A DNA stretch of 64,000 nt from Typhlomys cinereus. Lineage: Eukaryota; Chordata; Mammalia; Rodentia; Platacanthomyidae. A program made the translations under genes and the position numbers. Position 1 is the stretch's first letter. The number at the start of each line of letters is the position of its first letter. Positions 56,300-64,000 of the stretch are shown in pieces. The stretch lies in assembly GCA_023101885.1 (NCBI GenBank), contig JALPQD010000016.1, positions 13,360,395-13,424,394 on the forward strand, given 5' to 3'. The notes below the pieces were generated by a model that saw only the letters and a program-made list of their open reading frames with translations, ran no database searches and was not told the DNA's origin.

Positions 56300-56700
56300 T
56301 CTGTGAGATATTTATCTAAACAGCCTGCTGGTAAGAGAGTGACAGGCTGTGAGCATCTCCTATGATGATGGAAGCCAGATGAATGGCTTCTAGGGAACCC
56401 TGGGGTTGCTCCTTGAAAGGAGCCTGTGGAGACCTGAGCTGGGCTTCTTGACCCTGGTTTAATGCAGAAGGAAGGGTGGAGAGAATCATAAAAGGGTCAT
56501 GCTGTCTGTCTCCTACAACAATTCCTCTGGAAATACCAGTTCTGTGAAGGCTGCGGAGATGGGAGGATGCATAGAAATGGTAAGAAGCCCTTGTAGTGAC
56601 ACTCAGCGCTGTGACTCTGCAATCAAAGCACATTATCTGGGGGCTTGAGCATTTTGCTCATCTGCAAAATGCAGAGGGGGTAGACCCCTTTGTTTTCAAA
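56300..56700. other. Unique block with raised GC; MIR-like tail
   Basis: A less AT-rich block. The 105-codon minus-strand ORF at 56,316-56,633 lacks any recognised domain. At 56,655-56,690 'tgctcatctgcaaaatgcag' resembles the MIR core. The remainder shows no repeat signature. Confidence 0.35.
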
Positions 56701-57279
56701 GCATTGCATTCTTGGATAAAAAAATAAAAATTTCATTAAAATTTTTAACATAGTCCACACTTCTGAAGTTTCAGAGGACATTACGTGTATATAATTGATA
56801 TATATTTTAGGCTAAAAATGAAGGGTGTTTATGAGATATGTATTTGTATTTATTGAAAACTGATTTTTATTTGAAATGTTTTACTGACATGCAGGTGTTT
56901 GCTCTATGACCATGACCTCTTGGCCTGATTTTACCTACTACAAGTGGATATAAATTGATCATTGCAGATTTTGGGTATGGTGTATTTTAAATAGAGTATG
57001 GATGAGAGAGGAGAGGGAGAGAGAGAGAAGGAGGGAGAGACTTTAAAGTATTATATCCATATGTTTTCTTGGGTGCATTCTCTCAAACAGTCATTTTCAC
57101 GGGAACCTCAGATTCAGACTCTGCTTCTAGAGAAGGCCATGTAAATTGCCTGACAAGAAAATAACTTGCCATAGATGAACCAGGCAAACACAGGTGTTCT
57201 TAAATCATGCTGCAAGGATCAGTAAGATAAAAGGAAAGGTCTGTATAACTTGTCATATGTTGTCAGACATGCCTCATTA
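56701..57279. other. Unique sequence with a GA-rich patch
   Basis: A GA-rich tract lies at 57,003-57,040. A weak antisense MIR-like stretch may lie at 57,150-57,220. No gene is seen. Confidence 0.4.
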
Positions 57280-57420
57280 GCTATTATTTGACCTTAGAGA
57301 AGGTACATAACCAGACAGTGACCCAATTTCCTCATTTGTATTAATTATGTGACAGTGCTGCTTGAAGAAATGAAATAACATATGTGAAGGGTTCCCATTT
57401 ATGCCATGTAATTTAATAGA
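57280..57420 (+). mobile_element. MIR element
   Basis: The order 'tttgaccttagagaaggtac', 'cccaatttcctcatttgtat' and 'gaaatgaaataacatatgtg' then 'aagggttccca' follows the MIR consensus through its core. It is the clearest MIR in the window. Confidence 0.75.
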
Positions 57421-58180
57421 AAACAAGTTACAATTATTTCTATGACTGCTAGTACTGCTGTTTCTCTGTAAATAATTCTAACTCAGGAAATTGGCTGAAA
57501 GCACTTTTTTGTTGTACTTTAACATTTAACCATTTACAAGTCTGTTTTCCTAACTTACTTTCAAGCCTGAGTTGGACAGTTGTCTGAAGGACAGTAGTTA
57601 AAATGGAAACTTTAGTGTAAATACAATCAAAAGAAACTGGTTGCCATGGTGATATTTCTGCCAAGTTAATGGAGAGGTAAGTTAAGTGGCATGAGAGACT
57701 ATAAAAAGTTGTCTGGATTTTTTAACTGTGAGTCTGATGGATAGAAGAAAAATCCCAAATTGTACTGAGTGGACATTTCTCCTGTCTTTAAAAACCTCTC
57801 TTTACAATAAGTATATTTTTCTCTAGCACTGTTGCTACCCACAGCAACCATTATCAACTGGCAAATGTTTTTGCAGAAAGTCATACCAAATGATAGTTTC
57901 AAAGTATTCATGCTGAGTTTAAACTGCAGATCTTCAAGTTTCTATTCATTCGACTAGGGCCTGTTTTCATCATGTACAATATATAAAATACTCACCTAAG
58001 TTTTGCATGAGGTACTCCATGTTATGTATTTTCAGTCAAGTTAACATTTGGTGAACATCTGAACACATTATTATTGTCATCAAATTGCATTAGCTTCTTT
58101 GTCATGGGTATCATTATCAGGATGCTCATTATTATGAAAAAGCAGAATGTAGATGATCCTTAGAGAAATGGTTTAAATGT
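57421..58180. other. Unique sequence with two RFX-like inverted motifs
   Basis: 'ggttgccatggtgat' at 57,639-57,653 and 'gttgctacccacagcaac' at 57,831-57,848 are imperfect X-box-type inverted repeats. No repeat family or exon is recognised around them. The 71- and 70-codon minus-strand ORFs have no domains. Confidence 0.3.
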
Positions 58181-58184
58181 AGAG

Positions 58185-58540
58185 GCTTGTCTGTTTGAAT
58201 TATATGTTAATGTTAATGTTTGGGAAAGTTTTAGCACTTTTAAGAGGTAGAGCCTTGTTTGAAAATGGCACATCATAGAAGGTGTGTCTTGAAATTTAAT
58301 AGCCTGCTCTTCCCCCTATAATTCCTTCTTGCTCCCGATGAAAGATGCTTTGAGGGCTGCAATGACCTGAACTGTGCTCTTGATTCTGTCTGTCAGCAGT
58401 GCCTTCTGAAATGCAAGTCCCACAATGGTAGGCTACATTCCTCTCTGGAATCATAAGTCCAATAAATATTCTTTCTTCCCTAAGTTACATGTGACTACTG
58501 TCTCACAGCAACAAAAAGAAAATTAACTGCAACCCTAAGG
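58185..58540 (+). mobile_element. Old hAT-type or related rodent repeat
   Basis: Shares 'ggtagagccttg', the CT-rich middle and the ending 'ataagtccaataaatattct' then 'ctcacagcaacaaaaag' with the 44.7-kb element in the same orientation, at high divergence. Confidence 0.5.
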
Positions 58541-60650
58541 AGTTATTTTGTTAATTTTTATCACATCAGAAAGACTACATGGCTTGTTTGCGGTGCCTTA
58601 TATGTGAGCAATGAGTAGTCTCTTACCTTACGGTATCATACCTTGATTAGGATCACAGCTTATGAAGTTAAGATGGACAACTTTTTCATATACCATTTGG
58701 TCTAAGCAAAGTGCCCAGCATGGAACTTTGCTCACATTGGGTAATTCACCAAGTCCAGATCAAGTTAATCATTGGAAAGAATGAAAACTGACTGAATGAA
58801 TATGTCAGTGGACGCTATACTAGATGAGGTCCCTAGATGACTGTATGAAGGCAGCAAACTGGCCAGTAGTTGGGATCAAGGAAATTTTTTTCTTAGCCTT
58901 TTTAAGCAGTGGGAAGCACAAAGTCTACACAGATAACTTCTTTCTGGAGAAATGCTTGATATGATCATCTTATCTTCAAATAGATTAACATGCACAATCC
59001 TCTTTGTACAATTCACTCATGTTCACATCAGGACTTAAAAAAATAAGTCATGGATAGCTTTCATACTTATTCCCAAAATATGGTCTCCTTTCTGCTTCAT
59101 TTCTCTCTAATCCAGTGATTTAAGAATTTTTTTCTGCATTCCAGAATCTATTAGTAAGTTATGTACATTGGTTCTTATTAGCATATGACATGGAACATTT
59201 CACTTAATCAAAATAAATACACCTTCACTTCCATTGTCTTACACTTTCAGAGTTTTTCACCATTTTTCCCCAATGCTCTTCTTCTTATCAGGAGTTCAAA
59301 CCATAGAATCTCCAATAAAACTCTAGAGTACCAAAAATGCCAAACATTATCTTAAAATAGAAAGCTTTAAATGCAAAATTCATTCTATGATAAAAAAAAA
59401 CCTATTCTGCAATGTTTCCTTAACCATGCTGAAAGAAATATAATACTTGTCTAGGTTTGCACACACATGTGTGTCTCTGTGTATATATTTAGTATGGAAA
59501 TTAAGAGAGAGATTAGAAGAAACCTTTTACTAATTGAACACAAGTGAATAAACATGGAAACTATTTTTAAGGAGATATAATTTTGCTTTCTGAATTCTTT
59601 AAAGCAGTTAATCCACACTGAGCTTTATCAATAAATGCCTTTGTAGTTTTTGAGTGCATTCTGCTACTATACACTGATGATTTAGGAAATCTGCAAAGAA
59701 AAACGTTTAGCCAAAAGCTCAAGCTTAAATGTTAAGTGCCATAGTGAGGCTCAAGTTACATATGCCAATACACAGTTCTCTCCTTTTAAGTGATTTTATT
59801 AAGTGGTAAGCCACATATCTATGACCTACACCTTCATTCTGACTACATGCCCTGCCATTAATGCCCCTACTGTGTTCTAGACAGGTCATTATGATAATCT
59901 CTGAATGTGAAAACTTGATTCATTTTTTTCATCTTTGTTTGCATGAGGAAAGTTTAGGTCATCATTAGTCTATGAGAAATAAAGAAGGGGTATCTGCTAA
60001 CTAGCTGAAATTTCTATATCTTTCATAAAAGAAAGATTTACATGCCTATTTTACAAAAGACAAAAACAGTTAGATTATTTTAAATAATATCAAAATGTTG
60101 CTGTACTGTTACTAGCTGAACTGTATGTAAGAGTATGTACAAAGTAGATCCAGCTAGTGTAATCCCATTCTGGAATCAAAGACTTCAATTGATGAGTCTT
60201 CAAATTAACTACAATGAAAATGATGACATCACAATACACCTCAAGAGATTCTTTGAATCTCTTTGAAACAGCTTTGATTGTGCTCTAGTCTGTCTCTCTC
60301 CAAATGTATATAACTGGACCAAGTTCTTAAGTCAAGGCTTTTTGGAGGTCAGTAGGTTATTAAAACCTGAAGATGTATCCATACAAAAGTGGTTCCCCTT
60401 CCCTTTCCTCCTTCTCAACACAGAGCTAAATGGAGAAGGACCCAACAACAAACAAACACATCTCTATGAATCAAGAAACTGAGTCTCGACTGACATAAAA
60501 TCAGTCTGTGTCTAGAACACCTTTACCAGTACCCAAAACTGTGTCTTACATATTATGTTGATTGCAAGGTTCCCAGTCCTTGACTTTCTGTTCATTTATG
60601 TGCCAAAAGGGACCAAAACCCTAGGCCAGGAAAGCCAACTGATAATGAAG
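58541..60650. other. Unique non-coding sequence
   Basis: No gene and no confident repeat over 2 kb. It holds a short palindromic 'cacacatgtgtg' (59,462-59,473). Confidence 0.45.
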
Positions 60651-60654
60651 TGTG

Positions 60655-60825
60655 TGTACTAGTTATTCTTGTGTTGCTGCAAAGAAGACTTCTCTAGGAG
60701 GTAGGGTGGGATTTATCCAGTCCACTCCTGTGACTGCCTTCCTCTAGCAAGTCTCCACCTCTCAAAGGTGCCATGACCTGCCCAAATACATGAGACTGTG
60801 GGGAACATTTCAAACCATGAAAGTG
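60655..60825 (-). mobile_element. hAT/URR1-class repeat fragment
   Basis: 'cttgtgttgctgcaaagaag', 'ctagcaagtctccacctctc' and 'catgagactgtggggaacat' match blocks of the 37.6- and 54.6-kb elements. Confidence 0.55.
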
Positions 60826-61940
60826 TGTAATATTCAGAGTGGTCTGAGATTAAATGCTACCTGAAATACAGCTTATTTTAAAATATGATTATGGGTGCCA
60901 GCTTATTAGACTACTGTGTGGTACAAAATTCATGCTTAAGGGGTAGTTTTATTATCCCTCAGTATAATTTGCCTTGATTAAGCTGCAAGTAACTATGTAT
61001 ACATAAAGTGCTAATACACAAGGCACTTGGTGGCCCCAATACCAAAAAAAGCCTCTGTTGTAATGATGGACAATTTCTCACTGAGAGTTTAATTTGGAGG
61101 AATTTCCTGCTTTCTTAATGGAAGATTAATCCTTGTCAAGAATTTGGAAGCTGATTAAATGAAGTCATAATTCTACCTAAGGAAGTTGCTTCCTTAGCCC
61201 AAACTTCCTATTGAATTAGAATTTTTGAAGGATACTTAACAGAATATTTCACTGAGGTTAGCATCGGAATACTACTAGAAGAAATTATCCTTTCCTTACT
61301 GGTATTCAAGCACTAGTTAATCACAATAGGAGTTGATATCTGTTTTGTCAGTTTTTGCTATCCAATTACAGTAATCCTATATGTATTTCTTTTAATGTTT
61401 AAACTAAAATTTATAAATGCTTAATTAACTCTCTATGTATTTTAAAAAATATTTTGAAAGTGTATATTCATTAGGATGAGTAGGTATTTTTAGGATATGT
61501 TAAGTCTATGTTCAGTCTACAACTGAAACTTGGTTGCAGTCAATCCCACATTCCCAGACATGTGCATACTTCCTCTCACATAGGTATTCATTTTTTAGCT
61601 ACAGAAAAACTGTTTTTTGCCTGAAATTTGGCTGAAAAATAAATTAAGTTTATGATGACTCTTCTATTCCATGACTCTTCAATTCTTAAAATTCAAATTT
61701 TAGAATTTCTAATGGTTCAATGTTTGCAGTGAAAATAATTTCCATCCCATGTGGTTATTATCATATATTCTGTATATATTGAGCCTACTGATGTTGTACT
61801 TACTTCACCATAATCAATAGTTCAGGCATTTACACCTAGAAAATAAACTAGAATTATTTACATAAAGTCAAGTGATGTCATACTTACTAATGTTTGATTG
61901 TGATATCAGAAATATTTTTTACAAACAATGGAAAGAAACA
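60826..61940. other. Unique AT-rich sequence
   Basis: I see no gene or confident repeat in it. Confidence 0.45.
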
Positions 61941-61944
61941 GGTT

Positions 61945-62050
61945 AAGGAAACAGGTTGTTGCTCTCATTTTATGCACCAAGAAACACAGTATCAGATAAT
62001 TTAAGCAATTTAATCAAAGCTCCATATAGTAAGCTGGATAGAATACATGC
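61945..62050 (-). mobile_element. MIR element, antisense
   Basis: 'ctcattttatgcaccaagaa' and 'atcaaagctccatatagtaa' are antisense to MIR ('cattttacagatgaggaaac ... ggtcacacagctagtaag'). Confidence 0.6.
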
Positions 62051-62091
62051 CATGTAATTTTCTTATGTATGTGTGAGTTGAGCACGCACAC

Positions 62092-62103
62092 ATACATGTA
62101 TGT

Positions 62104-62135
<32 letters not shown>

Positions 62136-62136
62136 A
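62092..62136. repeat. (TG)n microsatellite
   Basis: About 20 TG units with one interruption; it yields the His/Thr-repeat minus-strand ORF at 62,014-62,208. Confidence 0.95.
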
Positions 62137-62690
62137 TTCATGTGTGGGGGAGATTCTGGAGTTTGTAAAAGTGTGTATATATGTATACACTGTAGATAAC
62201 AGTATCACATCTCATAGTTGAAATATGAAATAATAGAATAGTGTCTTCTAATATTAAGCTAACTATTGTTGAAATAAAATTTTCTCATTTTCAGCAGTCT
62301 TATCTTGGAAAATATTCAACCCTATTTGTCTTGATGTCATATTGCATTGCTTTAATTAATACATGGTCCAAATAATTTGTTGGCACAATGGTATTTTATT
62401 GGTCTTCATTTTCAAGTTGAATTCCATTTGGCAGAACATTGGGAGCTTAGGGATCTAGATGCACCAAAAGGCACAAGGGCCATGCTACTTTCTAGTTTGT
62501 CAGTCTGTTGACCAGTTCTCTCCATCTTTGTCCACAGTGTCCAGAGAATAGGCCCATCTTGTGTCAGTCATGCAAATAAAACAATTTCCTAAAGACTTGA
62601 CCTTTGTCAAATGCTTTTTCACAGATGTGTCCATAGCTCCAGCCTCAGAGGTGTGGCCCATGCCTCAATTGTCAGCCAAAACTAGAAACT
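62137..62690. other. Unique non-coding sequence
   Basis: No gene or repeat is recognised. 62,430-62,680 is less AT-rich and includes an octamer-like 'catgcaaataaa'. Confidence 0.4.
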
Positions 62691-62699
62691 AGAAAATAA

Positions 62700-62842
62700 T
62701 TATGTCTAATTTGTTTTTTGGTTCTTCTGGAACAGAGCATAACTATGCAACCCTGCTCACCTCAAACTGGAGATCATGACTCTGCTTTTCATGTTCTGGG
62801 ATTAGGAATGTGTACCATTGTGCAGACAAAGCACCATTTCAC
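62700..62842 (-). mobile_element. Diverged B1-like SINE
   Basis: 'ttgttttttggttcttctgg', 'cctcaaactggagatcatga' and 'gttctgggattaggaatgtg' are antisense to B1. Confidence 0.65.
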
Positions 62843-63297
62843 AAATTTTCACAGTTGTTTGTAAGAAAAGCTGCATCCTTTAATCTTTAATACTTTTGAT
62901 ATTAAGGACTAACACTTTTGCAGGGAGAAGAAATCAGGTAAAGGGAAGGTTCTTAAGCTTTGATGGATATTACTGTCCACAAAGAATTTCCTGACATGGA
63001 GGAAGAGATCACTGATAATATAGAAAATTTGCTTGTCTGTGCTATTTCTGGCTGTGAAGACTGTTGGTCTTAGGAAGCAAAAGAAATGGGAAAACCGTTA
63101 GATAAAATAAAATGAACTGTGAAATTTCTGCTGTTGAAATCAATTTTGAAACATTCACAGTCTACCAGAAGTAATGGTGGGGTTGTCTGGTGGGATGCTC
63201 TAAGTGCATGGCACTCCAAAGTCAAAGAGAATACACCTGTCCTTGTAAGATGTCACCATTCATCATGCTGTAGTGATTGCTCAAATTAAGAAGATGG
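62843..63297. other. Unique non-coding sequence
   Basis: I see no gene or repeat in it. Confidence 0.4.
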
Positions 63298-63301
63298 AGT
63301 T

Positions 63302-63598
63302 GGAGCCGGTGAGATAACTCAGCAGATCTGGCATCTGCTCACAAGTATGTGACCTGAGTTCAGTACCCAAAAACCCATGAAGTAGAAGAAAAAATCTGAC
63401 TTCTGAAATTTTTTCTTGGATTTCTACCCACAAGTCAATGTATGATATAAATGCCTCTTTCTCTGTGTTTCTGTGTCTCTGTCCTTCTGTGTCATCTGTC
63501 TGTAGCTGTCTGTGACACAGTTTTCTTTCTATCTTTCTGTCCTTTTATCTCTCCCCTCCTCTCTTCAAATAAATTAAATAGATAACAAATGCTGAAAA
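63302..63598 (+). mobile_element. B3-like SINE with TC-rich tail
   Basis: The head 'ggagccggtgagataactca' (box A region), 'gacctgagttcagtacccaa' (box B region) and a tail of TCTCTG/TTTC units from 63,455 end in 'caaataaattaaat'. The layout matches B3 SINEs. Confidence 0.75.
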
Positions 63599-63644
63599 AC
63601 AATTATATATACTTTCTCCTCACTCCTAAGTGAATATACCACCA

Positions 63645-63645
<1 letters not shown>

Positions 63646-63692
<47 letters not shown>
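63646..63692. repeat. (CA)n microsatellite
   Basis: About 23 uninterrupted CA units. The Cys/Val-repeat minus-strand ORF at 63,603-63,827 is its translation. Confidence 0.97.
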
Positions 63693-63694
<2 letters not shown>

Positions 63695-64000
63695 CATTAC
63701 ACATTACATTATCTCTAGTGGCTTCTGAGTATGTGATACAATTCCCACAGATGTGAAAATGTGAAATATCAGTACTGAGCTTACTTAACTCAGAAAGGAC
63801 AGAGCTTTGGCCTGCCCTGATTTTCATTCTCCTTTGGTTTCCCCTTGTTCTCTTTGAAAGTTTTCAGTTCCTGTAAATTTGCATCGTTTCCCATCTTGTG
63901 TTCTCAGAAGAATTGATATCGCCAAGCTAGGTGACACACCATCCTTAAAATTCAAACCACATCCCGTGCAATTGAATTTGTACAACCAAAACTACAATGA
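63693..64000. other. Unique sequence to the window end
   Basis: I see no gene or repeat in it. Confidence 0.4.

Noticed and set aside
56316..56633. 105-codon minus-strand ORF as a gene
   Set aside because: No domain, no splice or start context, and a MIR-like core lies just beside it.
1..64000. CRISPR array, bacterial operon or phage system
   Set aside because: No regular spacer-repeat structure or prokaryotic gene density; the sequence is mammalian repeat-rich DNA.

Overview
The window reads as intergenic or deep intronic mammalian DNA, AT-rich and dominated by interspersed repeats. I found no convincing host exon, tRNA, rRNA, CpG island or promoter. Several ORFs above 60 codons come from retrotransposons or simple repeats, and most of the rest are short chance frames in AT-rich DNA. 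The host looks like a rodent of the mouse-related clade. It has B1-like, ID/B4-like and B2/B3-like SINEs, hAT/URR1-like repeats and an L1 whose ORF2 resembles rodent L1. The youngest SINE and L1 subfamilies differ from the Mus and Rattus consensus as I remember them, so a non-murine lineage such as a jerboa-type dipodoid is possible. That placement is inference from recalled repeat families, not a database match.

Layout. 1-6,800: mostly unique sequence with a short N gap (90-114), a degenerate CA tract and one hAT/URR1-like element. 6,800-10,000: three young and one old copy of a GT/CA-tailed, tRNA-headed SINE. 12,480-14,060: a URR1-like element, then a 5'-truncated L1 3' end with a perfect 14-bp target-site duplication (TSD). 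14,780-20,000: a plus-strand L1 with a broken ORF2 and a nested SINE, followed by an older L1 3' end. 21,300-24,800: a SINE, a URR1-like element and an old minus-strand L1 tail. 24,800-28,600: mostly unique sequence plus a long TTTC/TTCC compound microsatellite. 28,620-34,724: the most complete L1, on the minus strand, with part of its 5'UTR, an open 361-codon ORF1 and a dead ORF2 carrying a nested SINE. 34,740-38,930: unique sequence, including a homeodomain/POU-motif-rich block that may be a conserved non-coding element. 39,280-43,690: three L1 pieces, one a textbook twin-primed inversion, and an old SINE. 44,000-64,000: scattered old repeats (MIR, B1, B3, hAT, possible LTR) in unique sequence.

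How it fits together. The active history here is retrotransposition. Autonomous L1 copies supplied the target-primed reverse transcription machinery that mobilised the tRNA-derived SINE, which then inserted into both large L1 copies. The copies allow relative dating. They show two L1 3'UTR architectures and share an unusual FVDD form of the reverse-transcriptase catalytic motif. I found no previously undescribed biological system. The best leads are the L1 and SINE subfamily features and a few candidate regulatory blocks, all of which need alignment tools to confirm.
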